From NCBI GenBank assembly GCA_016787525.1, contig JAEUUP010000104.1:1-38642 (forward strand): a stretch of DNA of 38,642 nt. The letters are read 5' to 3'. The first letter of the stretch is position 1. Every line of letters starts with the position of its first letter. A program made the translations under genes and the position numbers. Source of the DNA: Saprospiraceae bacterium (GTDB taxonomy: Bacteria > Bacteroidota > Bacteroidia > Chitinophagales > Saprospiraceae). This document shows, piece by piece, positions 17,235 through 26,702 of the stretch. The notes under the pieces are model-generated. The model made no database searches. It was not told the origin of the DNA and saw only the letters and a program-made list of their open reading frames with translations.

Positions 17235-18827
17235 TGAGCTGAATTGAATCGTATCGCGTCCGAGCGTATAAGTGCCTTTGGATTCTTTAAAAAAGTACGC
17301 ATTCGGTTTCGTGGCATGGGCTTGAACACCTGCGAATGTGCCGCCTTGTCGGAATACCAATTCGAACGTGACAGGTACCCCCTCAGTACCGTGCATATCA
17401 ATATCAACGACGATGCCGCCTATGGTTTCTGTGATTTTGACAGTGGTTTCAAGGTATTGAATCTCACTTTTTGGACGATTGGTGCGCGGCATTTTACTTA
17501 AATCACCATTTGGGTCAATTTGGTCTTTTGGATAAGGTTGATAATAAGGCCCTTCTAATTTTTTGGATAAAATCCATGAATCGCCCTCTTTTTTAATTTC
17601 TTCCGTTTGAAACTGCCCTTTTCCGAAAAAAGAAGCCACAAGACGCATCGCTTGCAAAACAGAATCGCCTTTATGGAAAGTCAAAAAACCTGCATTATTT
17701 GTCAGTAGCGTCGCATCCCAATCGTCTCTGCGAATACGCGCTGCACCCGATAACGGAAAAGCTTTTGCATAACTTGTTGGCAAAGGTTTACTATTAGGCA
17801 GCTCTTGCCAAAAGGTCGGGTCTTCTAAAAAAGCATCGAGATTGCCCAACATTTTTTGGAAAGCTGTTTTTTCAATCAAACGACACATGGCTGCAAATTC
17901 GCCATTTTTATCCAATAACGCCAAGTAGCGATAGGCATAATAATAAGCATCTAAATGCCCAATCGTGCCTTTGTCTTGTCTATTCGACGATTCGGTAACG
18001 ACTTCACCATTGGGATGAACGTAATAAAAAGTCATTATCAAACTTTTGCGCACAAATTCTAACAATTCAGGCTTTTTCAAACCTTTTGACATCGTAATAA
18101 TCATCCGATTGACCAAAGGCGTGTAGCCACCTGTACTTTTTTCGGTGTATTGCCCTTCTGCATCTAAATCAATATGCTCTAAAAGCCATTCTTCAGCCCG
18201 TTGTATATAACGTGTATCCGCCCATAAATCATTCAATTTCATCAAAGCCGCCGATACAACCCACCGATGATTGGGCGTATGAATACCGCCCACAATCAAA
18301 GATTCACCTGCCCGCTGCAAATAGTTTTTGAGTAAATCTAAGACCGTTTCCGAACCTTTGGTTCGTGATGCTTTAATAAAACGATATGCAGGCGCAACTT
18401 TGTCCACACTAAAAGCGGTATCGGGTGGCGAATTGAAATTAGAACCTAAAAGGTCAATTGTACCATCTTTATGTTGCACACTCAAAAGGTATCGGGTAGC
18501 CATTTCTATTTTTTTCAACAAATCTGTTGATTGATAATAGTTGGATTCGGGACACGACAAAGCCATCGCCCATTTGGATATAAAATTGCCTGTGCTTTGT
18601 GGGCTTGGGATGTCGTCGCCGTCTAATATTGCGCCGTAACTTTTGAGAGATTTATCAGTAATTTGTGCTGTTGAGGGTATAGTGGCGATATTTTTGTCAT
18701 TGAGTTTTATAAGTTCGATGAGCCAAACGGGTTTGGTGGGCGCATTTGTTTTAGCGTATAGTGGAAATGTTGTAAAACCTAATAGTGGTGTTGTGGCAGC
18801 AAGTGTCACGAATGTGCGTCTTTTCAT
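17121..18827 (-). CDS. Exported polysaccharide-lyase-like protein (alpha/alpha toroid plus beta-sandwich)
   Basis: The 568-residue protein opens with MKRRTFVTLAATTPLLGF, a twin-arginine-like export signal. Residues about 80-380 are helix-rich with aromatic and His motifs such as NHRWVVSAALMKLNDLW and GHLDAYYYAYRYLALL. The C-terminal part (about 390-568) is strand-rich. This is the architecture of heparinase II/III-type and related polysaccharide lyases, but I cannot assign a numbered family. It lies 38 bp downstream of the GH105 gene and so probably shares its transcript; it could make the unsaturated ends that GH105 enzymes remove. Two motif copies lie inside (17379-17387 and 17200-17208), the latter also in the duplicated fragment. 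Confidence 0.7.
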   Translation of the reverse strand: MKRRTFVTLAATTPLLGFTTFPLYAKTNAPTKPVWLIELIKLNDKNIATIPSTAQITDKSLKSYGAILDGDDIPSPQSTGNFISKWAMALSCPESNYYQSTDLLKKIEMATRYLLSVQHKDGTIDLLGSNFNSPPDTAFSVDKVAPAYRFIKASRTKGSETVLDLLKNYLQRAGESLIVGGIHTPNHRWVVSAALMKLNDLWADTRYIQRAEEWLLEHIDLDAEGQYTEKSTGGYTPLVNRMIITMSKGLKKPELLEFVRKSLIMTFYYVHPNGEVVTESSNRQDKGTIGHLDAYYYAYRYLALLDKNGEFAAMCRLIEKTAFQKMLGNLDAFLEDPTFWQELPNSKPLPTSYAKAFPLSGAARIRRDDWDATLLTNNAGFLTFHKGDSVLQAMRLVASFFGKGQFQTEEIKKEGDSWILSKKLEGPYYQPYPKDQIDPNGDLSKMPRTNRPKSEIQYLETTVKITETIGGIVVDIDMHGTEGVPVTFELVFRQGGTFAGVQAHATKPNAYFFKESKGTYTLGRDTIQFSSGRMEHKGILLRGGLPAMDAPTVYLTGFTPFVHRVVLS

Positions 18828-18865
18828 TTTTTACGTTGATTTATGGTCAAATACTGAGGGGGTAG

Positions 18866-20002
18866 CTATTTCGTCATTTTATCATATTCAATACCCAACA
18901 TAATAAAAGAACCAATCCCAAAGCCTGTTCCTGTCATAATTTTTCGTTTATAATAATATTCTTTGCCGCCAATACACGTCCCTCCACAAACTTGCGAAGG
19001 CGTGAGATATTTTCCATCCACTGTTGTTGTGCTGTATTTTTTTAAACCTTTATAGGCTAAATCCACAATCGGTTGATACTTTTTTTTGCTTAAAATCTTC
19101 ATTTTCATACCCATCGTCATCGCATAAGCAAACATAGCGGTACAAGAACTTTCTTGAAAATTCTCTTTATCGTTCGGGTAAATCAGCAGTTGATACCAAT
19201 GTCCTGTTTCTTTATTTTGTAAAGAAGGCAAGTTGGTCAAAATGTTTTTAAACTCTTTTTCAAGCGGGTTCCAATATTTTGACGATTTGGGTATGGTATA
19301 TAAAGCATCAGCCAACGCCATTGTTATCCAACCATTCGCACGTCCCCAAATCTCGCTGCTTTTGCGGGTTGTTTTATCTGCCCAACCGACCACGCTGCAT
19401 TTGTCGTCATAATCTTCATTGTCTGCATCCCAACCGTGAACCCAAAGTTTTGTTTTAGTATCCACCAATTTTTCGCTGTGTGCCTTGGTTTGTGCGGCAA
19501 AATCAGCGATGTATTTTTCATCACCCGTCAAACGATACATTTCCAATAAAAACATACTCAACATATACACCGTATCATCCCAAAACTCGACGGTTTCGGT
19601 GCGGTGCGATACGCCACCATTGGCAGCACGAGGCGTTTTTAGATAATCTTCATAGATTTCTATGGCTTTTTTGAGGTATTTTTCGTCTTTTGTCACCCTT
19701 GCCAAAAACGCCATACCATGACCCGAAGCTACTGCATTGGGGTGTTTGCCATTGGCAACAGCGTAGGTGGCATTCATCGCTGTTTTGATATAATTCAAAT
19801 ATATGCCCTTTTCCGCGCCCGTTTTTTCATTGTATAAATGAACAAGGGCATTCAAAAACGTGCCTTGTCCCCAATCCCATTTGTATTTTTCGGCGGGCAT
19901 ATAGACTTCTCTGCCGTATCGGTCAATGGAATCAATCCATGTTTGGGCTGAAAGAGAGGAGAAGAATAAGAGAAAGAGGTTTGTAAGTAGGCTGTTTTTC
20001 AT
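18866..20002 (-). CDS. GH105 unsaturated rhamnogalacturonyl hydrolase-like enzyme
   Basis: The 378-residue secreted protein (signal peptide to about residue 19, LSAQ) shows the (alpha/alpha)6 GH105 features: KYKWDWGQGTF near 40-50, the VEFWDDTVYMLSMFL block with Asp142/Asp143 as candidate catalytic acids, and SSEIWGRANGWITMAL. The C-terminus contains GTGFGIGSFIMLG. These enzymes hydrate and release 4,5-unsaturated galacturonyl residues left by pectin lyases. This supports a pectin or rhamnogalacturonan target for the locus. The next gene starts 38 bp after its stop. A motif copy overlaps its end (18852-18863), and another lies 27 bp before its start (20029-20039). Confidence 0.92.
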   Translation of the reverse strand: MKNSLLTNLFLLFFSSLSAQTWIDSIDRYGREVYMPAEKYKWDWGQGTFLNALVHLYNEKTGAEKGIYLNYIKTAMNATYAVANGKHPNAVASGHGMAFLARVTKDEKYLKKAIEIYEDYLKTPRAANGGVSHRTETVEFWDDTVYMLSMFLLEMYRLTGDEKYIADFAAQTKAHSEKLVDTKTKLWVHGWDADNEDYDDKCSVVGWADKTTRKSSEIWGRANGWITMALADALYTIPKSSKYWNPLEKEFKNILTNLPSLQNKETGHWYQLLIYPNDKENFQESSCTAMFAYAMTMGMKMKILSKKKYQPIVDLAYKGLKKYSTTTVDGKYLTPSQVCGGTCIGGKEYYYKRKIMTGTGFGIGSFIMLGIEYDKMTK

Positions 20003-20052
20003 TTTTAAAAGCGTTTTTTTAATGAAAATACTGAGGGGGATTTCAATATGTC

Positions 20053-21504
20053 TTAACTTGCTAAATCGAAAACCCTAAATAGGTCTTTGATAGCCTTATC
20101 TAAAAATGGTTTTCTATCAACTAAAAAGAATACGATTTCATTAGGATAGTGCCTAAACAATCTTATTTCAAATGGCGCATTGGCTGGAATAGCTGTATTT
20201 AAAGATAAAACTTCGTGGGAAAATGTGAATAATTTTCTTCCCCACTTGATATGTGATAATGCCAACTCATCATGAATTGTATTGAATTTTATCAAACCAA
20301 TTAAGGCATTCTTCGCATCTTCCAATCGCAATTTTTCATCAATTGAAATAGCTACACCCATTTCAACCATTGCATCCACGAATGCAGACACATAAAGCCT
20401 TGAATAAAAAAGGGGATTTCCTCTTTTATCACAGTCTTTTTGATAGATTTCGAAATACCATGCAGGGTTTTTGAGTGCTAATTCTATTCTCTTTCCTATA
20501 CTTTTTCGCTGGTCAAAGTCTAAAAGCCTATCCCATAAATTAAAAAAATCAGGTATAGCAGTTAATCTATTTTGAATTCTACTTTCATTTTCAAACCAAC
20601 TATTATTTGCTAATTTTAACAATCTGAAAGCTTTTCTTGTAAAATAAGGTGGTAAGAATTCTAATCTTACAAAGGTGTTGTCATCAATTTTTTCTACATT
20701 AACTTTATTCTCTTGCAAAGCGTACCTAAATGAAGCATCAAAATCTGTTTCTAAAATTAGGCTTTTCTGATTAGCTTCTAATTTTTGACTTAATAATTTC
20801 AGAAAATATGGATGACTTTTAGGTATGAGGTAAGATGTGATAATTGGTTGTAAAAACGATAAAAAATCATAGTTTTTATGTGGCTGAGAGTAGGATATGG
20901 GGATATTGTTTCTGATACACTCGACATATTTATCGTAAGAGAAACCATTTTCATCTAATATATCTTCTTCTAAAATCATATCCCAATCTGCATAATCAGG
21001 TTCAAGATAATTATCCGTTTTTAAGTCTTTAAAATTACCATCTCCCACTTTTACGCCTTTAAAATTACCGAAACACCCCATTTCATAATCATCGGCAATA
21101 ATTATTTCTGCATGAATATTGCCTTTAACATACATACTACCATGATTATAACTTCCACACAATATATTTTCAACGATAACATTACCCCAAACAGATATAA
21201 TTTGCCCTGCAGCAGCAATATTTTTAGCCTTTAAATCGCCTACAATCAGAAGATTTATTCCATAATCAATTTCCCTATTCCATATCGCTCCATCTACATT
21301 CAAAGAACCTATGACAATTATAGTTGAAGGCATATTTTTATCTTCAAAGTATTCGAGGCTTAATTCGGACACATGTAAATCTCCTTCAAACAGAAAAACA
21401 CTTTCCCCATAAACACCATACGTTTCAAAAAAATGCCGTATTGGTTCTAAGTGGTTGAACCGTTTTTTTATGTCATCAATTTTAGAATTACTTTTTACTG
21501 TCAT
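20053..21504 (-). CDS. Bactofilin-like polymer-forming protein with unknown C-terminal region
   Basis: The 483-residue protein has no signal peptide. Residues about 55-160 contain short repeated strands with the pattern hydrophobic-Val/Ile-Gly-Asx-Leu/Val (IIVIGSLNVDG, LLIVGDLKAKN, ISVWGNVIVENI, MYVKGNIHAEI), typical of right-handed beta-helices in bactofilins and polymer-forming cytoskeletal proteins. The C-terminal 300 residues are mainly helical and not recognised. The gene is A/T-rich and has no TACTGAGGGG core, unlike the enzymes on both sides. It may be a defence or stress accessory gene, but that is only inferred from the company of the Fic gene. Confidence 0.65.
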   Translation of the reverse strand: MTVKSNSKIDDIKKRFNHLEPIRHFFETYGVYGESVFLFEGDLHVSELSLEYFEDKNMPSTIIVIGSLNVDGAIWNREIDYGINLLIVGDLKAKNIAAAGQIISVWGNVIVENILCGSYNHGSMYVKGNIHAEIIIADDYEMGCFGNFKGVKVGDGNFKDLKTDNYLEPDYADWDMILEEDILDENGFSYDKYVECIRNNIPISYSQPHKNYDFLSFLQPIITSYLIPKSHPYFLKLLSQKLEANQKSLILETDFDASFRYALQENKVNVEKIDDNTFVRLEFLPPYFTRKAFRLLKLANNSWFENESRIQNRLTAIPDFFNLWDRLLDFDQRKSIGKRIELALKNPAWYFEIYQKDCDKRGNPLFYSRLYVSAFVDAMVEMGVAISIDEKLRLEDAKNALIGLIKFNTIHDELALSHIKWGRKLFTFSHEVLSLNTAIPANAPFEIRLFRHYPNEIVFFLVDRKPFLDKAIKDLFRVFDLAS

Positions 21505-21533
21505 TATTGTTTGGAAATAAGTGAGAAACAGTT

Positions 21534-22655
21534 TTATACTGAGTGGTATGATAAATCACTTACCAACACATAATTCGTACTTCTGCCACCCGAATTTTCT
21601 TTATTTAAAATGCCCTTATTCATCAAATCCTGAATATCCCTTAAAGCGGTATCAGAAGAACATTTAGTCATTTTCGCCCATTTTGAAGTATTGAGTTTGC
21701 CTTCAAATTGCCCTAATAATTTATTGAGCATTAAAATTTGGCGTTCATTTAAAATAGTGGTGGCGTGTTTTTCCCAAAATCTGGCTTTTGTTAAAACCCT
21801 TTCCAGCGTGGTTTCTGTTGCCGTTAATGCACCCATTAAACAATCTAAAAACCATATTAGCCAAGCCGTTATGTCATAAGAACCTTTCTGAGTTTGCTCT
21901 AAAATGGCATAATAACCACTGCGTTGCACTTGAATTTGAGCCGACATACTGTAAAAACGCTGCGAACTACCATCTGCACGCGATAACTGCATGTCTGTAA
22001 TTGCTCGAGCGATGCGCCCATTGCCATCATCAAAAGGGTGAATTGTGATAAACCAAAGATGTGCAATAGCGGCTTTCAAAACAGCATCGAGCCCTTGTTG
22101 GGCATTGAACCAAGCTGTAAAATCCTGCATTTCTGTATCCAATCGAGCCGCATCGGGTGCTTGAAAATGCACCCTTTCTTTGCCAAATCCGCCCGAAACG
22201 ACTTGCATGGGTCCCGTTTCATCTTTACGCCATTCGCCAACCGTTATTTTATACAAACCACTTCTTCCTGTCGGAAACAAAGCCGCTTGCCAAGCACATA
22301 ATCTATTGACTGTCAAAGCATTTTCGTGATTTTGCGTCGCATCGAGCATCATTTCTACAATGCCATCTACGTCTCTATCAGACGGTACAAGTCCTGAAAT
22401 ATCCATACCAAGATGGCGTGCAATCGAAGAACGGACTTGCTCGGATTGTAAAAAAGCCCCTTCTATTTCAGACGATTTTAAAACATCCAAAGTCAATGTC
22501 TCTAAAACGGCTTCCTGTTTCAAGTCAAAACCGAGCATCAGCATTTTACCGATGAGCTTGCCTTGCAAACTTCGTACTGCTGCCAACTTAGGCAACAATA
22601 AATCATTGTCCCAAGTGAAATTTGTCCAGTCTTTTAATTGATGAATATAGCGCAT
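21534..22655 (-). CDS. Fic-domain protein with self-inhibitory helix (class II)
   Basis: The 373-residue protein has a DUF4172-like N-terminal segment, the Fic active-site loop HPFDDGNGRIAR (His206 to Arg217) and a winged-helix-like C-terminus. The inhibitory motif (S/T)xxxE(G/N) is visible as SSEIEG, Ser61 to Gly66, so activity should be controlled within the same chain. Fic proteins transfer AMP or related groups to target proteins. The final residues Tyr-His-Ser-Val are encoded by a one-base variant of the dispersed motif (21537-21547). The gap to the bactofilin-like gene is only 29 bp, so they may be cotranscribed. Confidence 0.92.
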   Translation of the reverse strand: MRYIHQLKDWTNFTWDNDLLLPKLAAVRSLQGKLIGKMLMLGFDLKQEAVLETLTLDVLKSSEIEGAFLQSEQVRSSIARHLGMDISGLVPSDRDVDGIVEMMLDATQNHENALTVNRLCAWQAALFPTGRSGLYKITVGEWRKDETGPMQVVSGGFGKERVHFQAPDAARLDTEMQDFTAWFNAQQGLDAVLKAAIAHLWFITIHPFDDGNGRIARAITDMQLSRADGSSQRFYSMSAQIQVQRSGYYAILEQTQKGSYDITAWLIWFLDCLMGALTATETTLERVLTKARFWEKHATTILNERQILMLNKLLGQFEGKLNTSKWAKMTKCSSDTALRDIQDLMNKGILNKENSGGRSTNYVLVSDLSYHSV

Positions 22656-22703
22656 CGTATCTTTTATTTTGGGTTAAAAATACGAAATGCGGTGAATAAG
22701 CAT

Positions 22704-22734
22704 ATTATTCGCCGCATAATTTGCGGCGAATAAT
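22704..22734. repeat. 13-bp inverted repeat hairpin upstream of fic
   Basis: ATTATTCGCCGCA at 22704-22716 and its exact complement TGCGGCGAATAAT at 22722-22734 enclose a five-base loop. It sits between the GH92 gene end and the Fic start, with a motif copy (22762-22774) and a second hairpin further right. It may be a second terminator or an operator for fic; there is no long T tract. Confidence 0.7.
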
Positions 22735-22780
22735 GTTTAAAAAGCTGTTTTTCATTGAAAATACTGAGGGGGGTACACAA

Positions 22781-22808
22781 CTTTCCAAAAGTTTCAACTT
22801 TTGGAAAG
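22781..22808 (-). terminator. Hairpin just after the GH92 gene
   Basis: CTTTCCAAAAG at 22781-22791 pairs perfectly with CTTTTGGAAAG at 22798-22808 around a six-base loop. It begins 6 bp after the GH92 stop codon on the leftward transcript. Bacteroidota terminators often lack a strong T tract, so a terminator or mRNA-end stabiliser is the likely role. Confidence 0.6.
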
Positions 22809-22813
22809 CTACT

Positions 22814-25198
22814 TCATTTTGAAACACCCGACATCGAAACAGGCGCATATTCAGCCTTACTCCCCCACCCTTTATTCGGTTTTTCACCCATATTCAAAAT
22901 TAATTTACCGCCTTTTACCAGCGTTTCATGCAAAATCCAAGGACGGTTAAGGTTTTGTCCATTCAATTGTGCAGATTGGATATAGTAGTTTTTAGTCGAA
23001 TTGTTCTTAGCTTCAATAGTAAATGTTTTGCCCGAATAGTATTTGTTATTTAAATGAAATGTGATTTTATTAAAAATCGGGCTGCTTATTTCATAAAAAG
23101 GTTCGGCAGTTGTGCCGCCATTGACTGAAAAAATGCCTGTTTTTAAGAGAACAGAAAGACTGCCCATCAATCCTTGGTCTTCGTCGCCACTGTAACCGTA
23201 CTGAGGGGAGATGCCGCTATAAACCTTCTCCACAATTTGGCGTGACCAATATTGCGTCAACCACGGTGCGCCCGAATAATTGAACAAATGCGCCGTTTGG
23301 ATACTCGGCTGATTGCCATAATTAATATAAACCCTTTTTAGCTCTTCTTGTGTCTCCTTGTCATGCGATTTACCAGAAGTAAAACCATGCTTTTGCGCTT
23401 TTTCAAAGGAAGTATTGAGTTTTGTCGTAAAAGCCTCCCGACCGCCTATAAGATTGATTAAACCTTGTACATCGTGTGGTACAAACCAAGTCCATTGTGC
23501 AGCATTGCCTTCTTCCCAACCATTATCGTAGCGCAAAATATCTACGGGTTCTGCCCAGTTGCCGTCTAAAGTTCTGTTCCACATCCAACCGAGTTCAGGA
23601 TTCCAGATGTTTTTATAGTTTGTAGCTCGTTTCATAAAAAGGGCATAATCATCCATTTTACCCAATTTTTTAGCCATTTGTGCTAAGGCAAAATCTTGAT
23701 AAGCGTATTCCAAAGTCTGCGTTGAGCCGTCTTGATGAAAACCATAGCGGGTTTTACTGAGGGGGTGCGGAATGTAACCCTGTTCCATATAATACTCGAT
23801 GCCACCGCCTTTAAAAGTCGTGTGTTCATAGCCTGCTTTGCTCATCATGCCGCCGGGAAAATGATTTTTACGCAAACCTTCATAGGCTTTTTCAATATCA
23901 AAACCTTTGATACCTTTCATATAAGCACTTGTAATAAAAGGCGTTGTGGCTGCACCTGTCATCACATACGTATAATTGCCTCCTGCTGGCCCGCGTGGAA
24001 TCAAACCGCCATCTTGATACATCATCACCATCGAATTGACAAATGACTCCGTCACTTCGGGATAAACCAAATGCCAAAGCGTGTTCAAAGTCCATTGTGC
24101 GCCCCAATAAGAGTCAGAATTGTAGTGATTAAATTTAGGTTTGCCGTTTTCATCTAATGGAATTTGACCAATGCGGCGTTCTGCACCCGTCATATCGCAA
24201 TATTTGCCATTTACATCAGAAATGATGCGTCTGCCTTGCAAAGCGTGCCATAAATCGGTGTAAAAACGGCGTTTTTCGGTATCTGTTCCACCTTCAATTT
24301 CAATGCGTTTTAGCCAATTATTCCAATCGTTGCGGCTGTCTTTGACGGCTTGTTCAAAATCCCAATGTGGCAATTCTGTTGTTAAATTCAAACGCGCTTG
24401 TCCTTCGCTGACATACGAAATGGCGACTTTCATTTTTCTGATGTCACCCGCTTGCGTCGCAAAACTGATGTATGCCCCTATCCTTTCGCCTTCAATCATA
24501 TCGTTTTTTATATCTTCCAATTGCCCTTTGCGCCAGCCTTTAAAAGTGTCAAAAGGCTTATCAAATTGAGCAACAAAAAATACTGTCACTGTTTTAGGAC
24601 GGCGAATTGTCGGGGTCATAACCGCATAACCTTCAATTTCTTGATTGCTTACTTTTTTCACATGCCCTTTTTCCGTATCCGAAGGGCCTAAAAAAGTCGA
24701 AAAATCAAATAAAATATGGCTTTTATCCGATTTTGGAAACGTGTATTTGTGAAAACCGACACGGGTTGTTGAAGTCAATTCCGCCGTGATATTGTAAGCG
24801 TCTAAAACGACTTTATGGTAGCCAGCTTTTATTACTTCTTTTTCATGTGAAAACTTAGAACCATATTTATCTGCTGTTAAATGTCCATGAAATTCACCCG
24901 TTGTCGGCAAAACGGGAATACCCGATAATTGCCAACAATGGATATGGCTAAAACATTTGATGCTGTCTTTTTCGTAGCGATAACCCGCATTCCAATCGGC
25001 ATTCACAGCATTATCGGGGCTTAAATTGACCATACCAAACGGTCTTGTCGCTGAATTAAAAAAGAACCAACGCGAGTTTGCGGCATCCACTAATGGGTAA
25101 ACCAAATCAACGGGTTCTGTTTTTGTTTTTTGAGCAAAAGCTATGTTTGATATAAAAACAATTAAAAAACAGGTAAAATAGAGCTTAATTATCTTCAT
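22814..25198 (-). CDS. GH92 exo-alpha-mannosidase
   Basis: The 794-residue protein has a signal peptide (to about AFAQ, residue 23), an N-terminal beta-sandwich beginning VDLVYPLVDAANSRWFFFNSATRPFGMVNLSPDN, and the (alpha/alpha)6 catalytic domain. GH92 landmarks visible are GGNYTYVMTGAATTPF, GSTQTLEYAYQDFALAQ (the conserved Glu of the family) and, near the C-terminus, SGDEDQGLMGSLSVLL. GH92 enzymes are calcium-dependent inverting mannosidases that cut alpha-1,2, 1,3, 1,4 or 1,6 linkages; the linkage cannot be read from sequence here. Two motif copies lie inside: 23199-23208 (Pro-Gln-Tyr) and 23755-23766 (Pro-Leu-Ser), in two different frames. A hairpin follows its stop. Confidence 0.92.
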   Translation of the reverse strand: MKIIKLYFTCFLIVFISNIAFAQKTKTEPVDLVYPLVDAANSRWFFFNSATRPFGMVNLSPDNAVNADWNAGYRYEKDSIKCFSHIHCWQLSGIPVLPTTGEFHGHLTADKYGSKFSHEKEVIKAGYHKVVLDAYNITAELTSTTRVGFHKYTFPKSDKSHILFDFSTFLGPSDTEKGHVKKVSNQEIEGYAVMTPTIRRPKTVTVFFVAQFDKPFDTFKGWRKGQLEDIKNDMIEGERIGAYISFATQAGDIRKMKVAISYVSEGQARLNLTTELPHWDFEQAVKDSRNDWNNWLKRIEIEGGTDTEKRRFYTDLWHALQGRRIISDVNGKYCDMTGAERRIGQIPLDENGKPKFNHYNSDSYWGAQWTLNTLWHLVYPEVTESFVNSMVMMYQDGGLIPRGPAGGNYTYVMTGAATTPFITSAYMKGIKGFDIEKAYEGLRKNHFPGGMMSKAGYEHTTFKGGGIEYYMEQGYIPHPLSKTRYGFHQDGSTQTLEYAYQDFALAQMAKKLGKMDDYALFMKRATNYKNIWNPELGWMWNRTLDGNWAEPVDILRYDNGWEEGNAAQWTWFVPHDVQGLINLIGGREAFTTKLNTSFEKAQKHGFTSGKSHDKETQEELKRVYINYGNQPSIQTAHLFNYSGAPWLTQYWSRQIVEKVYSGISPQYGYSGDEDQGLMGSLSVLLKTGIFSVNGGTTAEPFYEISSPIFNKITFHLNNKYYSGKTFTIEAKNNSTKNYYIQSAQLNGQNLNRPWILHETLVKGGKLILNMGEKPNKGWGSKAEYAPVSMSGVSK

Positions 25199-25236
25199 TT
25201 TCTTCTTTTTTATTGAAAATACTGAGGGGTATCAAT

Positions 25237-25262
25237 TAATTCGGTCATATTCGACCGAATTA
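25237..25262 (-). terminator. Hairpin after the DUF1080 gene
   Basis: TAATTCGGTC (25237-25246) pairs with GACCGAATTA (25253-25262) across a six-base loop, 21 bp after the stop codon of the upstream gene on the leftward transcript. A motif copy (25220-25230) follows, before the GH92 start. Confidence 0.6.
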
Positions 25263-25283
25263 GAAATCTTTTGGCAAAACTAT

Positions 25284-26654
25284 TTAAAACTCCCTAATTT
25301 TTATACTTCTAAAATGCACCTCATCATGGTGGTCTTGTAAAACGATATGACCCGAGGCGGCTTGTCCGAAATCGGGATATTTGCTGTACTTACTTTTAGC
25401 GATTAAATTGCGATAAACTTGTGAAAAGCGGTCATATTCGACCACTTTTAGGTTATTGAGCCAATGTTCAACGTGTCCATCTTTTGAAACGATGCGTAAT
25501 TTATTCCACTTCCCTGGGGCTTTCAGACGCTTATCGTTGTTGCCTTCTGAAAGATTTTCGGCAGAAATGAGGTCGTAAAGCGAACCTGTTGTGCGATTGC
25601 CATTCACGCCTTCTTTGGCATCGGGATGTACTTTATCGTCTAAAATTTGAAATTCGGGTCCCAACGCTGCACTTGATTTTTTCTTTGGGTCTTCGATAAC
25701 AAAATATTTTAGACCACTGTTTGCGCCAGTTGTGACTTTAAAATCGAGTTCCAATTCAAAATTAGAAAAAACTTCGTTGGTGCTGATGTCACCGCCTTTT
25801 TTAGTGCTGTCTTGGTGCGAATTTAAAATTTTCAGCACGCCATCTTCAATCGCCCAACCTTGTTTTGGAAAGGTATTTTCACCCATTTTATGCCAACCTG
25901 TGCTTGTTTTACCGTCAAAAAGCAGTCGCCAACCCATTCTTTTTTCTTTTTCAGAAAGTTGATTAGGTAAATAATTGACTTCTTGAATTTCGTCGCCACC
26001 TTGCCAAACAGCATCTTTTAAGTCGCCCGTGGCAATGCGGATATTGCGCCATTGAACGGTTAAACCGTTTTGCCATTCATTTTTCACTTGATGCACTTGC
26101 AAAGCGATGAAACCTCGTGCGATTTGCGGGTCAATCAGATTGGCACAAGGGATGCCATTTATCCACGTTTTTAGGCGTGTGCCAATTGCTTCGATGTGAT
26201 ATTTATTCCATTGCCCATTTCTGAAAGCCATTTGCCCTTTTGGGTTGATTGACAAGGGATAGAGCCAGCCATCGCCCGCTTCGTCATAAATACCTCCTGC
26301 CCAAGAGCGTTGCCCAGGGTCAATTTCGACTTGATAGCCATGCACGCGACCATTGTTTACTGAGGGGTCGCTGAGGCTACGGATTTGGATGCCCGAATTA
26401 AGCCCTACTTCTACTTTTACCTCCAGTTCGAGGACGAAATCGCCATAGGTTTCGCCCGTACAGAGGAAAGTATTGGGCGTACCCACCTGTGAAATACCGA
26501 CAATGGCTTTGTCTATGACTTTGTATTCAGCATTGCCATTTTTTTTTGTCCACCCTTTTAAGTCTGTACCGTTGAAAAGGTCTTTCCATTGGGCTTGGGC
26601 AAAAGTGGAAATGGTTAAAAAGGTTATAAAACAGGCAGAGCATATGAATTTCAT
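25284..26654 (-). CDS. Secreted protein with two DUF1080 (3-keto-disaccharide hydrolase-type) domains
   Basis: The 456-residue protein has a signal peptide (to about residue 21) and two tandem DUF1080 domains, roughly 23-210 and 243-455. Each shows the family pattern: GWTKKNG...YGDFVLELEVKV...NSGIQIRS in the first, and GWHKMGE...FSNFELELDFKV...NSGLKYF in the second. DUF1080 proteins are jellyroll-fold hydrolases now linked to cleavage of 3-keto-glycosides. This fits with the nearby secreted cytochrome/propeller protein, which might supply the oxidation. The tandem form may bind as well as cut. A motif copy at 26358-26368 encodes Asp-Pro-Ser-Val in domain 1. Confidence 0.88.
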   Translation of the reverse strand: MKFICSACFITFLTISTFAQAQWKDLFNGTDLKGWTKKNGNAEYKVIDKAIVGISQVGTPNTFLCTGETYGDFVLELEVKVEVGLNSGIQIRSLSDPSVNNGRVHGYQVEIDPGQRSWAGGIYDEAGDGWLYPLSINPKGQMAFRNGQWNKYHIEAIGTRLKTWINGIPCANLIDPQIARGFIALQVHQVKNEWQNGLTVQWRNIRIATGDLKDAVWQGGDEIQEVNYLPNQLSEKEKRMGWRLLFDGKTSTGWHKMGENTFPKQGWAIEDGVLKILNSHQDSTKKGGDISTNEVFSNFELELDFKVTTGANSGLKYFVIEDPKKKSSAALGPEFQILDDKVHPDAKEGVNGNRTTGSLYDLISAENLSEGNNDKRLKAPGKWNKLRIVSKDGHVEHWLNNLKVVEYDRFSQVYRNLIAKSKYSKYPDFGQAASGHIVLQDHHDEVHFRSIKIREF

Positions 26655-26702
26655 CGTTTTTTCATTTAAACAGATTCAAAAATGGATTTATACTGAGGGG
26701 TG

